Shown: piece after piece, positions 24,301 through 33,564 of the stretch | How the letters are laid out: each line of letters begins with the position of its first letter | Position numbering within the stretch: position 1 is the stretch's first letter | Assembly: GCA_964389975.1 (NCBI GenBank) | Contig: CAYMGJ010000002.1 | Span: 6,858-70,857, forward strand | Length of the DNA: 64,000 nt | Reading direction: 5' to 3' | Origin: CAIOGI01 sp964389975 | GTDB taxonomy: Bacteria > Patescibacteriota > Minisyncoccia > Phycocordibacterales > PALSA-1337 | The notes under the pieces: model-generated | What the model saw: the letters and a program-made list of their open reading frames with translations, nothing else | The model's database searches: none | What the model was told of the DNA's origin: nothing | Made by a program: the position numbers and the translations under genes

Positions 24301-25167
24301 ACCTATGGAAAAATTAGCTACTCACAAACTTCAAATCCCTACAAACTCATACGTAATACTGATGATCAGATTGATATTGATTCAAACCTCACCATTACCA
24401 AAGGATTGGTATCACTTGATTCAACACAACTTCCTGAACTCAACAAACGAGCTACCATTACTCTCTACAATCTCAATATCACGTCACCTCGAATCCTCAA
24501 GGATGGAAATGTATGTAGTGGATGTACCTTCATCTCATACACCAATGGAACACTCATATTCTCTGTACCAAGCTTCTCTACCTACAGTGTCATAGATGAT
24601 TCAGATCCCACCCCAACAACCCATACTGTTTCAGTTACCAAGATGGGTTCAGGTACCGGTACGGTAACTGGTACAGGCATATCATGTGGAAGTGATTGTT
24701 CTGAAACCGTATCATCAAGTATCACTCTCACTGCATCTCCATCATCAGATTCAACATTCTCTGGATGGTCAGGAGGATACTGTACAGGTACTTCATCATG
24801 TACTATCACTCCTTCTTCTGATATCACCATCATAGCTACCTTCGCCTATGTCCCTACGGTTGCTCTTCCAGAACCTAGTATTTCTCCATCTCCCCGTATT
24901 TCCCCCGTTATCACCACTCCTTCTCCTTCCATATCTCCACGAAGTATATCAATCACACCTCTTCCTCGTGTATCACCTGTTGTTACTCCTACAAAAACAT
25001 TGAAACCAGATCTTGTTCTTGAAGATACCACCCCTCTACCTGAATTCTTAGTACCAACCCTATGGGAGCAATTCATTGCATATATACAGCATGTATATCA
25101 AGTATCACTCTCTCTCATTACTACAACATGGATGAGAATATGGGGTGGGGTTGTTAGTATATTTTAA
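21322..25167 (+). CDS. Giant secreted LamG/beta-helix protein, lyase-like
   Basis: 1281 residues. Order of parts: N-terminal hydrophobic signal/anchor (about 5-25); LamG/concanavalin-like domain (48-253); Pro/Thr linker (TPPVTPP repeats, 258-290); right-handed parallel beta-helix (about 330-825) ending in RANTPWDIGAYEYG, a pattern common in polysaccharide-lyase-like beta helices; fibronectin III (837-930); thrombospondin-3-like Ca site DNDGDGVLN (932); an InlB-type bacterial repeat (about 1100-1175, with two Cys pairs); Ser/Pro-rich stretch; and a C-terminal motif (about 1240-1281) shared with the next protein. It is probably surface-attached and polysaccharide-binding or -cutting. The ATG at 21304 is in frame; 21322 is favoured because it lies 8 nt after TAATAT. 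Confidence 0.85.
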   Translation: MHPRQTILGLFLSVALVSVFIYTSINLLEPSLVQPTSQPAAVSDFNSSLIAHYTFDDGTATDATGSHAGTVSGATATEGKIGGALAFDGATNYVDLGDMTAVEGQSALSVSMWVKNNASANVSGGDTMISKEGSGADTLSLSWAQNEDVSFCLVGSTSGVSCGGADTATASYVDGIPEGSGTNWNHIVGVLDSGTVKVYVNGIQGGVAGTLSSPTQNSVHSLKIGSTWAGSIDDVRIYNKALSTQEIADLYALGGGVVGQAPPPPVTPPTDPATPPVTPPVTPPTTPPVQEVSVRSTAPSPVSWTPPIGIPEPPFGIRESHYMYQLGTNETCTTTPHKCYDFGSGLEPYRDAGAGPYTHYIDPSSPSCTNTSNPYGTKTKPRCGIPAMTSIVPGSVVELHGTYDRTNAGNLWTFTVHGTLEKPIFVRGESQQNKVAITNIPLRVRSSYTIFENLHMITGKVDIRAADAVENVSYVSLRHSDLTNESSTGVNGYTNNASKYVVFFDNKVYTDNFDLNGPEFPERDVHGIGFAAYAENVWIVDNDIRGMSGDAIGNGHGGQYTVKNFYIGRNLLHDTGENAVDLKEVENFVVSQNKMYNFKGLSSGSDGGAVVIHYGPAVSPKNAWFLFNEIYNATDVGIQVGGDQVYDSFFIGNIVHDIHNSSLTGLAFTTWNSCTMYFVHNVFYNNDNGVKAMSSGGCTKLIFQNNIVSNFQNPNPMAFSMTNNATFLAVSKVSNNIFYQPGKTLNVVCTGCLESNPLFNNPSSNDFSLQSGSPAINTADNTIMEDLASRFYTSYGIDIRKDFLGNNRRANTPWDIGAYEYGATGGTQPPPAVVVQPTDTLPPSPAGMAVTNITSNSATVSWNTSEAGTTQVEYGLTTAYGNTTTRVSTYTTSHTQNLSNLQGNTLYHYRVISLDQAGNVGISPDQTFTTLTSTDNDGDGVLNAVDRCPLTPSSLRTMVNTYGCPLPRTTRFTLSLNLASQDLISVPAFDISNTYGKISYSQTSNPYKLIRNTDDQIDIDSNLTITKGLVSLDSTQLPELNKRATITLYNLNITSPRILKDGNVCSGCTFISYTNGTLIFSVPSFSTYSVIDDSDPTPTTHTVSVTKMGSGTGTVTGTGISCGSDCSETVSSSITLTASPSSDSTFSGWSGGYCTGTSSCTITPSSDITIIATFAYVPTVALPEPSISPSPRISPVITTPSPSISPRSISITPLPRVSPVVTPTKTLKPDLVLEDTTPLPEFLVPTLWEQFIAYIQHVYQVSLSLITTTWMRIWGGVVSIF
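24340..24816 (+). repeat. 477-bp direct repeat, copy 1
   Basis: Identical base for base to 30425-30901 (constant offset 6085). It encodes the segment from YKLIRNTDDQIDIDSN to CTITPS, in the same frame of both giant proteins. Confidence 0.95.
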
Positions 25168-25205
25168 TGATTGATTTCCCCAACCTCTTTGTGATTGATG
25201 TGGGG

Positions 25206-25211
25206 TATAAT
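25206..25211 (+). promoter_or_regulatory. -10 box of second giant gene
   Basis: TATAAT within GGGGTATAATAG; 11 nt before ATG 25223. The same context (GGGTATAATAG) occurs before the third LamG gene. Confidence 0.5.
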
Positions 25212-25222
25212 AGAGGGGTACT

Positions 25223-28200
25223 ATGAATACACAAAAAAACACCCTCGCTCTTGCGACATTATCTTTATTAATAATTACGAGTATAGTTTTTGTTTCCCGA
25301 GAGATATTCTCTCCATCACAAGAAATTGTAATGGATGCAATCGATCATAAAGCGGCGGTAGCAGATTTTGACAATGCTCTCATTGCAAAATTTTCTTTTG
25401 AAGAAGGAAGTGGAAATACAACCACTGATTCCATAGGTTCTCGAACAGGGACATTAACAAATGGACCTTCGTGGATATCGGGCAAGGTGGGGAGTGGGGC
25501 CCTCTCATTTGATGGGGTGGATGACTTTGTTGACGCGGGAGATATTACGTCTGCAGGGGGAGTTGGTTCTCTCAGTGTTGCGGTATGGGTAAAACCGAGT
25601 TCATCTTCTGGTTCACTATCTGTTGTTACCAAATCACGTAGTGGTTTTACATCATGGCAAATTGCTCGTAGTGCACAAGGTCGTTACTATTTCGCAACAG
25701 GGAATGAAACAGGATCATTTGTATATGCAGCTTCGGATTCTTTCTTTCCTGATACTGATTGGCATCATGTTGTGGGTGTATATGATGGTGCCCATGCCAA
25801 TGTGTATGTCGATGGAGTCGCTGTCATAGCTAACCCTCCAGCTCTCACAGGTACAATGAAGAGTGTTCCATATCCAGTATGTATTGGAGGAACTGCTGAT
25901 GGGGGAGGGGCAAAATGTATTTCTGGTATGGCTGGTTCTGTTGATGATTTCCGTATATATAATAGGGCGCTTACAGATCAGGAAATCTCAGACCTCTATG
26001 TAGCTGGTGGCGGTAGTCTTGGTCCCGATGTAACATCTCCTACGATTTCATTGACCCCTCTTGTTTCAACCACAGATCTCAAAGATTCACTTACCCTCGA
26101 AGCATCTGCATCTGACAATATTGGAGTTGCTGGTGTTCAGTTTAAAGTTGATGGAGATGATATTGGAAATGAAGATACCACAACTCCATACTCTGTATCA
26201 TGGAATACAACAACTGTTCCTAACGGTAGCCATACACTAACAGCAGTTGCGCGTGATGATGCAGGTAATACTAAGACATCAGCAGAAATTATTGTGACCG
26301 TAACAAATCCTCTCGATGTAACAAATCCAACCGTATCGGTTACTTCATCAGGTGGTACTAAATCAGGTACAATCACCATAACTGCAGACGCATCCGATGA
26401 TCGTGGTGTTGCTGGCGTACAATTCAAGATTGATGGTAATGATTTAGAGACAGAAGACGTCACTGCCCCATATTCAGTATCACTTGATACAACCCTCTAT
26501 TCAAATGCAAGCCATTCCCTCACTGCTCTAGCTCGTGATGGGGCTGGTAATACAACAGAATCAAGTGCTGTGACCATAACTATTTTAAACACAGACACAA
26601 CACCACCTACTGTATCAAATCCTCTTCCAACTGGAGTCATTTCACGAAATCTTACCCAAGCAACACTCCAGGTTACAACAAATGAATATGCTACGTGTCG
26701 ATATTCAACAACTGCAAATATACCCTATGCATCAATGGTATCGGGTAACACATTCTCAACGGTAAGTGGATCTCTTCATACAAAGAGTGTTCCTGTTTCA
26801 ATCAACACATCATATACATACTATGTTCGTTGTATTGATCAATCATCAAATCCAACACTTTCTGATACAACAATTACATTTAGAACACCTGCCGCTACAC
26901 CCGCAAATCAAGTTGTTATAGATTCAAGTTCTCTCATCGATGTGCCTACAGCAGCTCTCTGGGCTCGACGTGTTAACTTTAGTCCAAGTGATGGGGAAAC
27001 TGTAAAGGCAAATCCCCCTGCATTTAGTTGGTTATATCGTCCAAATCTCGAACTTGAAGTTCAACCATGGTTGCGAGACAGAAAGATATACCTCTTTGTA
27101 TTTCAGGCAGCGTATAGTGAGGCAGACCTTAGAGCATCACGAAATCTTGCGGTCAATGTTCTTACACGTTCAAATGCATACAATTTCCTTGATGAATTTA
27201 CCCCAGGGTCAACAGTGTATTGGCGCATTGGATATATCGTTGATACAAGTATTGGTGAAAATGTTCCCAATGGTCTTGATCGTAATTTTGTAAGTACAAC
27301 ATCGGTTGCTACAATTGCTCCTTTTCAATCTCAGGCTGTATGGGGTGCAGTGCGAAGTTTTACTATCGATGACAATGCTATTTCATGGGATCGATCAATG
27401 CTTGCAGATGAAACATACCTTGCATCAAAGTCACATCCCCGAATATTTTTTAACAACAATAACAAGGCTGCATTTTGGACAACGACACAACAAGATCCAG
27501 ATTGGTCACGTGTAAAGACATATCTTGATAGTCAGATTATTAATCCTTCCGTATGGAGTCATTCATACATTGGAAACATTACATGGGATGGTGGAATGCT
27601 TCTTGCTGCAGATGCCTTTATGTGGCAAATGACAGGGGATCAGAAATATCTTAATAATTTGTCTCCAAAGCCTCAAGAACTTCTTGTAACATATGCACAG
27701 GCGTATATCAGTTCAGGAGCATTTATGGAAGATATGGATACCGCAGGACGAGGTAGTCAGATATATTACGTTGGTCTTGCATATGATTGGCTCTATGATG
27801 TTATGACTGAGGAGCAACGAACCCTTGTTCGTCAGGCTATAGAAACTCAACAGCAATTCCATCTTTACGCAGCAACATTCTCTGCGGGTCCTAATAGTGG
27901 ATGTGGGTATCCCCTTGAATCAACCGATGATCCCAAGAGAAATCTCTATCCTCTCGGACGAAAAACAACTGAAGGATGTTATATGTATGGTTCAGAAAGT
28001 CATCAATACCATGGTGTTCATCAGACACTTGTAGGAGCTCTTGCTGCATATACAGAGAGTCCTGTATCACGAAAAACTCTCGAACTTCTTCTTGGTATGA
28101 TGATCGGTCGTCCTCTGTTTAATGCTGTTGAAGGAGTCGATGGGGGAGGTGCGTATATTGGTTTGTACGAAACCATATTCCTCAAGGGTCTTCTTCGCTC

Positions 28201-31200
28201 AACATCAGTATTCCCTGAAGCCCATCTCGAACGGAACCCATTCTTGAGAACAAGTGCAGATTGGTTTAGTCGTATACGTCCTGTTGGAGCAGAGACAGAA
28301 ATGTTTCTCTGGGGAGATGCTTCTGGTAGTGGAGTAGTTGATTGGAATTATTTCGGATACACCTTGTCAGGAATGACGGGGCTTAATTGGGTTGCCCAGC
28401 ATTACAACAATCAAAGGGCAATTAATCCTCTCAATGAATTCTATTCGATAAATCAAGATGGTGTGTTCTTGTTTGAAAAATATGCAGCAAAGAGATACTT
28501 TTCAACATTCTCTACAAAGTCAGAAACGCGCCCTCTCGCACAAGTGTTTCCTGCTGGTGGGTGGGTTCTTGCTTGTACATATCAATCAACTGATCCACGT
28601 TGTTTCAAGCAAGGTCTTGGTTTTGCTTTTGCTGCACGCCCTACTGTGAATGGTGGTCACGCTGCTAATGCAGAAGGTTCATATGAACTATGGGCATACG
28701 GTCAAACAATTACAGAAAATGGTTCAATGCAGTGGTTTCATAACAAGAATGCTGCAAACCACAACCTCATTCTTGTAAATGGAGCTGGGCCATACCAGTA
28801 TGACAAAGCGTTAGCATATGCACGAATCTTTGCATTTGATGATGGTAATTCAGCTTCAATACCTTATGTCTATGCAGCAAGTGATACGTCTGATTCATAT
28901 CAACTTCTTCCTACAGGAAAAGAGGTGACTGTACGAAAGGCAAATCGTCACTTCCTCATGGTGAAGAACAAGTATTTCGTTGTGTTTGACGATCTTGAAA
29001 CAGCACAACCTGCAAAATTTACATCTGTATATCACGTACTTGATGATCCTCTCACTAAAGACCAGACAAAACCAGCGACATATTCATATGTTAAAACACG
29101 AACTTCAGCTCGTCTTGCGACAACACCTGGACGATTCTCATATTACAATCCAACGCCAGTTAAGGTATATGTTGCTGATACAGCACATACAACAGATGGA
29201 TCTCTCGAGGTTCTTTACAGAAGTGGGGCAACTGATCTCTCTACAAACCCTATTTCAGGTCAGATTATTGGAGAAATAGATCAACGTTCTTCATACTGTT
29301 ATCTTCCAAATTATCTTGATAGCGGAAATTGTTCTGATGCCCGAAAGAATTCAGTATGGATATCAAACAAAAATGATTCAAATACATATAACTTCTTGAA
29401 AGTTATATACCCTCAGAAGCCTGGTACAAATGAAACTCCAGTTATAGAGAGACTTGATGACTATACTGTAAGTGTGACTGATAGTAGTGGTACAGATATT
29501 ATTTCATTCAATACTGACTCAGCTTCTCAGTACGGTGCAAATCTTGTTGTTGATACAGCTACTCTCGTACCACGTCCTGTTCCAGATGGAGGATTCGGAG
29601 TGAGACTTACCCCACGAACAGGTTCATATCCTGTTGTTGCTATCACCTCACCAATTTCAGGGACAACACGAAGCGACCCTGCTTCATTCACTATTACCGC
29701 AACAGCTACTGATGCTGACGGCACTGTGTCTAAAGTTGATTTCTATAACGGAACAACAAAGATTGGTACTGATACAACTTCTCCATATTCATATACATGG
29801 TCAGCTGTTACTGCTGGTTCATACACTCTCTATGCACGAGCAACTGATAATTCAGGTAATGTGGGGTCATCAGTAGGTGTTTCAGTTACTGTTACAGGGA
29901 CTTCATTACCCACCGACACCACCCCTCCAACCATCTCTAACATTACGGTAAGCAACACAACAACAAGTGGTACTACCATCTCATGGACAACAAATGAAAA
30001 CTCAACAACTCAAATTGAATATGGTCTCACCACAGGATATGGAAGTGTCACTCAGTTCATAGCTACACCAAGTCTCAATCACTCACAAACAATCTCAGGT
30101 CTACAAGGTAATACGGTATATCACTACCGTGTAGCATCTCATGATGCAGCTGGTAATGAAGTACTGTCTCCTGATCAAACTTTCACCACCCTTACCTCAA
30201 CAGACAATGATGGTGATGGTGTACTCAATACCGTTGATCGATGTCCACTTACACCTCCTTCTCTCAGAAGTGTTGTAAATACCTATGGATGTCCTCTTCC
30301 TCTCCTTACCTCAAACAAGTTCCCAACAGTAACTGATCTTGCTAACAAAGACATTACCGCACTCACTACACTTGAGCTTGGTAATACCTATGGAAAGGTA
30401 ACCTATGGAGACACCGGCACCCCTTACAAACTCATACGTAATACTGATGATCAGATTGATATTGATTCAAACCTCACCATTACCAAAGGATTGGTATCAC
30501 TTGATTCAACACAACTTCCTGAACTCAACAAACGAGCTACCATTACTCTCTACAATCTCAATATCACGTCACCTCGAATCCTCAAGGATGGAAATGTATG
30601 TAGTGGATGTACCTTCATCTCATACACCAATGGAACACTCATATTCTCTGTACCAAGCTTCTCTACCTACAGTGTCATAGATGATTCAGATCCCACCCCA
30701 ACAACCCATACTGTTTCAGTTACCAAGATGGGTTCAGGTACCGGTACGGTAACTGGTACAGGCATATCATGTGGAAGTGATTGTTCTGAAACCGTATCAT
30801 CAAGTATCACTCTCACTGCATCTCCATCATCAGATTCAACATTCTCTGGATGGTCAGGAGGATACTGTACAGGTACTTCATCATGTACTATCACTCCTTC
30901 TGCTGACGCTACTGTCATTGCTAATTTCGACGCAATCCCTGTTGCTCCTGTCATTCAGACACGTACCACAGGTGGATCAGGTGGTGGATCATCACGCACA
31001 ACAACAAATACCATTACAACACCTGTATCTAATCCATATACTCCAAAGACACAGAAGACCGTCACAACAAACCCCTATGTAAAGTCACAAACATCTCCAA
31101 AGACTACCGTAGGAACTCCTTCAATTAATATTCCCGATGACAACATCACACCTGAAGACTCTGAACCATTCCCAACCTTCGTTGTGCCAACTATGTGGGA

Positions 31201-31306
31201 ACAGATTACTGCATATATACAGCATGTATATCAGACATCAATCTCTCTCATTACTACAACATGGATGAGAATATGGGGTGGGGTGGTGGGTCTCATCGGT
31301 AACTAG
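25223..31306 (+). CDS. Giant secreted heparinase II/III-like polysaccharide lyase with LamG and Ig domains
   Basis: 2027 residues. Order: hydrophobic signal/anchor (7-27); LamG (52-263); Ig-like repeats (270-365, 369-455) with GVAGVQFKVDGDDIG-type strands; a third Ig/FN3-like unit (460-556); a large alpha/alpha-toroid region (about 565-1465) resembling DUF4962 plus heparinase II/III lyases, with NPPAFSWLYRP, YDWLYDVMTEEQR, YGSESHQYHGVHQ and a YFVVFDDLE beta domain; another Ig-like unit (1468-1560); FN3 (1566-1655); TSP3-like Ca site; InlB-type repeat (1826-1910); C-terminal shared motif (1981-2027). Likely an extracellular lyase for uronate-rich glycans; substrate is inferred only from the fold. 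Starts 55 bp after the previous gene. Confidence 0.85.
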   Translation: MNTQKNTLALATLSLLIITSIVFVSREIFSPSQEIVMDAIDHKAAVADFDNALIAKFSFEEGSGNTTTDSIGSRTGTLTNGPSWISGKVGSGALSFDGVDDFVDAGDITSAGGVGSLSVAVWVKPSSSSGSLSVVTKSRSGFTSWQIARSAQGRYYFATGNETGSFVYAASDSFFPDTDWHHVVGVYDGAHANVYVDGVAVIANPPALTGTMKSVPYPVCIGGTADGGGAKCISGMAGSVDDFRIYNRALTDQEISDLYVAGGGSLGPDVTSPTISLTPLVSTTDLKDSLTLEASASDNIGVAGVQFKVDGDDIGNEDTTTPYSVSWNTTTVPNGSHTLTAVARDDAGNTKTSAEIIVTVTNPLDVTNPTVSVTSSGGTKSGTITITADASDDRGVAGVQFKIDGNDLETEDVTAPYSVSLDTTLYSNASHSLTALARDGAGNTTESSAVTITILNTDTTPPTVSNPLPTGVISRNLTQATLQVTTNEYATCRYSTTANIPYASMVSGNTFSTVSGSLHTKSVPVSINTSYTYYVRCIDQSSNPTLSDTTITFRTPAATPANQVVIDSSSLIDVPTAALWARRVNFSPSDGETVKANPPAFSWLYRPNLELEVQPWLRDRKIYLFVFQAAYSEADLRASRNLAVNVLTRSNAYNFLDEFTPGSTVYWRIGYIVDTSIGENVPNGLDRNFVSTTSVATIAPFQSQAVWGAVRSFTIDDNAISWDRSMLADETYLASKSHPRIFFNNNNKAAFWTTTQQDPDWSRVKTYLDSQIINPSVWSHSYIGNITWDGGMLLAADAFMWQMTGDQKYLNNLSPKPQELLVTYAQAYISSGAFMEDMDTAGRGSQIYYVGLAYDWLYDVMTEEQRTLVRQAIETQQQFHLYAATFSAGPNSGCGYPLESTDDPKRNLYPLGRKTTEGCYMYGSESHQYHGVHQTLVGALAAYTESPVSRKTLELLLGMMIGRPLFNAVEGVDGGGAYIGLYETIFLKGLLRSTSVFPEAHLERNPFLRTSADWFSRIRPVGAETEMFLWGDASGSGVVDWNYFGYTLSGMTGLNWVAQHYNNQRAINPLNEFYSINQDGVFLFEKYAAKRYFSTFSTKSETRPLAQVFPAGGWVLACTYQSTDPRCFKQGLGFAFAARPTVNGGHAANAEGSYELWAYGQTITENGSMQWFHNKNAANHNLILVNGAGPYQYDKALAYARIFAFDDGNSASIPYVYAASDTSDSYQLLPTGKEVTVRKANRHFLMVKNKYFVVFDDLETAQPAKFTSVYHVLDDPLTKDQTKPATYSYVKTRTSARLATTPGRFSYYNPTPVKVYVADTAHTTDGSLEVLYRSGATDLSTNPISGQIIGEIDQRSSYCYLPNYLDSGNCSDARKNSVWISNKNDSNTYNFLKVIYPQKPGTNETPVIERLDDYTVSVTDSSGTDIISFNTDSASQYGANLVVDTATLVPRPVPDGGFGVRLTPRTGSYPVVAITSPISGTTRSDPASFTITATATDADGTVSKVDFYNGTTKIGTDTTSPYSYTWSAVTAGSYTLYARATDNSGNVGSSVGVSVTVTGTSLPTDTTPPTISNITVSNTTTSGTTISWTTNENSTTQIEYGLTTGYGSVTQFIATPSLNHSQTISGLQGNTVYHYRVASHDAAGNEVLSPDQTFTTLTSTDNDGDGVLNTVDRCPLTPPSLRSVVNTYGCPLPLLTSNKFPTVTDLANKDITALTTLELGNTYGKVTYGDTGTPYKLIRNTDDQIDIDSNLTITKGLVSLDSTQLPELNKRATITLYNLNITSPRILKDGNVCSGCTFISYTNGTLIFSVPSFSTYSVIDDSDPTPTTHTVSVTKMGSGTGTVTGTGISCGSDCSETVSSSITLTASPSSDSTFSGWSGGYCTGTSSCTITPSADATVIANFDAIPVAPVIQTRTTGGSGGGSSRTTTNTITTPVSNPYTPKTQKTVTTNPYVKSQTSPKTTVGTPSINIPDDNITPEDSEPFPTFVVPTMWEQITAYIQHVYQTSISLITTTWMRIWGGVVGLIGN
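30425..30901 (+). repeat. 477-bp direct repeat, copy 2
   Basis: Second copy of the identical block at 24340-24816. Flanking sequence on the left (FN3/TSP3 part) is similar but no longer identical. Confidence 0.95.
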
Positions 31307-31338
31307 TTCTCCCCATAGTTTGATACTGGGTGAGAGGG

Positions 31339-31344
31339 TATAAT
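31339..31344 (+). promoter_or_regulatory. -10 box of third LamG gene
   Basis: TATAAT in GGGTATAATAGG, 10 nt before ATG 31355; resembles the box of the previous gene. Confidence 0.5.
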
Positions 31345-31354
31345 AGGGGTATAT

Positions 31355-33514
31355 ATGAAAATACGAATATATCATATAGTTTTCATCCTCCTCGCTTTTT
31401 TCTTGGTCACTCAGTCAGTCCAAGCTTTTAGTTTGTTTACTCCAAAAAAATCTCTCACCTCAGGTCTTGTAGGATGGTATACATTTGATGGTAAGGATAT
31501 AACAAATGGGAGAATCAACGATGTGTCGGGTAATGGGAATAATGGTGTTGTTTCAAATATTTCAACATCAACTTTCTATGTATCAGGAAAGGTGGGGCAG
31601 GGGATAAAATTAGATGGAACTGATGACTTTATAAAACCAGGTATATTTACTGATGGTCAATCTGTCCTCACTGTTTCTTTTTGGATTAAGTCAAATGCAA
31701 GTACTAATCCAGGTATTCCCATATCAAAGGGGCGATTTGCTGCTGCAACAGCTGGTTCATGGGACTTTCAGAGATCTGGTGCTGGAACTTGGTCTATGAA
31801 CCTTGCAAATTCAAGCGCAGCTGTGGTTACTGCAAATGGACCAAGTGCGCATAACAATACTAATTGGCAATTCGTAACGGGAGTATATAATGGTTCAACT
31901 GTAACACTCTATGTAAATGCAGTTGCTGGAACTCCTGTTGCTCAAACTGGTGCTGTACAGACAGCACTCTCATATCCCATCTGCATTGGTGCTATAAATG
32001 GTGACTCGAGTGGTACTTGTAGTCAATCAAGATTTGCTGGAATTATAGATGATATACGTATTTACAATCGAGCACTCTCAGCAAGTGAAGTTCTTCAGCT
32101 TTACAATCAGGGAGGAGGAAACAAACAGAATGTTGTTGCAAAAAATTCTCTTACCTCAGGTCTTGTGGGTTGGTGGACTTTTGATGGGAAGGATGTGGTT
32201 AATGGGAGAGCGAATGATGTGTCAGGCAACGCGAATCATGGTCGTTTGATTAGTATTTCAACCTCCACTTTCTATACCACAGGGAAAATTGGACAAGGGT
32301 TTAGATTTGATGCCATCGATGACTATGTTGATGTTGGTGATTTGAGTGGGGTTGAAGGAAAAACTGCTTTAACAGTATCTGCATGGGTCAAAAGTACAGA
32401 AACAGAAAATGTTTCTGGAAGTGATATGATTATTAGTAAAACTGGATCAGGTTCAGATACTTTCGAAATGTATTGGGAGCAGAACGAAAGTGTTAGTTTT
32501 TGTGTAGTTGGTTCTTCTGGTACTAGTTGTGGAGGAGCAGATACAGCTATCGCTTCGTATGCAAGTGGTATACCAATTGGGTCTGGGAAAAATTGGTACC
32601 ATATTGTCGGAGTATATGATTCTGTTTCAAGTATTGTTAAGGTATATGTAAATGGTGTGCAAGGCGGTGTTACCGGATCCCTCTCTTCTCTCACTCAGAA
32701 TAGTACACATACCATAAAGATTGGGAATTCATGGTCTGGAACGATTGATGATGTTCGCATTTATAGTCGAGCCCTCTCAGCAAGTGAAGTTCTCCAGCTT
32801 TACAATCAAGGGGGAGGAACCAAACAGAGTGTTGTTGCAAAAAATTCAGTAACTTCAGGAATTATAGGGTGGTGGACGTTCGATGGAAAAGATATGGTGA
32901 ATGGCGTGGCTGTAAATTTAGCAACAACCTCAGCTTTCTACGGTAGACCTTCAAATATCTCAACTTCTACCTTCTATACCTCAGGTAAACTCGGTCAAGC
33001 GTTGAGATTTGATGCAACCGATGACACTATGGTTGCGGGGGATATGACAAATGCTGATAACGTAAGTGTCTTAACTACTTCAGTTTGGGTTAAGCCAGCG
33101 GTTGCTGATACATCTGCGATTACGTTTTTCTCAAAAACTAGAGGGGGTTTTGATACTTGGTTTCTTGCACGAAATGGCTTTGAAAATTTTTGGGCAGAGA
33201 TGTGCAGTGCTTCTACGTGTGTTGATGCGATAAGTGATGCTACGTTTGCAGATACCAATTGGCATCATCTTGTTAGTGTGTACAACGGAACAGATCTCCG
33301 TCTTTATGTTGATGGCGTTCTTGCTGATTCAACCCCACCATCTCTAACGGGGACGATAAAGGACAGGTCAGATAGTATATGCTTCGGTGGTACGTGGAAT
33401 GGATCAAGTTGTAGTCAGTCGTATACGGGTGGTGGGCTCCTTGATGATGCACGTATTTATAGTAGAGCTCTTTCAGCAAGTGAAGTGCTACAGTTGTATA
33501 ATCAAGGGAAATAG
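31355..33514 (+). CDS. Secreted triple-LamG protein
   Basis: 719 residues: signal peptide (about 1-24, ending VQAFS) and three LamG/concanavalin-like domains (about 35-250, 265-490, 505-717). Each begins SLTSGLVGWYTFDGKD or similar and ends DDxRIYxRALSASEVLQLYNQG, so they are tandem duplicates. The second closely resembles the LamG domain of the first giant protein and the third that of the second. It lacks an enzymatic domain and the shared C-terminal motif. It is probably a glycan- or matrix-binding partner. A perfect hairpin terminator follows. Confidence 0.88.
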   Translation: MKIRIYHIVFILLAFFLVTQSVQAFSLFTPKKSLTSGLVGWYTFDGKDITNGRINDVSGNGNNGVVSNISTSTFYVSGKVGQGIKLDGTDDFIKPGIFTDGQSVLTVSFWIKSNASTNPGIPISKGRFAAATAGSWDFQRSGAGTWSMNLANSSAAVVTANGPSAHNNTNWQFVTGVYNGSTVTLYVNAVAGTPVAQTGAVQTALSYPICIGAINGDSSGTCSQSRFAGIIDDIRIYNRALSASEVLQLYNQGGGNKQNVVAKNSLTSGLVGWWTFDGKDVVNGRANDVSGNANHGRLISISTSTFYTTGKIGQGFRFDAIDDYVDVGDLSGVEGKTALTVSAWVKSTETENVSGSDMIISKTGSGSDTFEMYWEQNESVSFCVVGSSGTSCGGADTAIASYASGIPIGSGKNWYHIVGVYDSVSSIVKVYVNGVQGGVTGSLSSLTQNSTHTIKIGNSWSGTIDDVRIYSRALSASEVLQLYNQGGGTKQSVVAKNSVTSGIIGWWTFDGKDMVNGVAVNLATTSAFYGRPSNISTSTFYTSGKLGQALRFDATDDTMVAGDMTNADNVSVLTTSVWVKPAVADTSAITFFSKTRGGFDTWFLARNGFENFWAEMCSASTCVDAISDATFADTNWHHLVSVYNGTDLRLYVDGVLADSTPPSLTGTIKDRSDSICFGGTWNGSSCSQSYTGGGLLDDARIYSRALSASEVLQLYNQGK

Positions 33515-33531
33515 AAATATTTCATATGTTA

Positions 33532-33560
33532 AACAACCGCTGATAGTATCAGCGGTTGTT
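33532..33560. terminator. Bidirectional terminator
   Basis: Perfect 13-bp stem AACAACCGCTGAT/ATCAGCGGTTGTT with a 3-nt loop between convergent genes. Confidence 0.85.
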
Positions 33561-33564
33561 GAGT

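Noticed and set aside
24900..25167. LPXTG sortase signal in the giant secreted proteins
   Set aside because: No LPXTG-like pentapeptide followed by a hydrophobic and basic tail.
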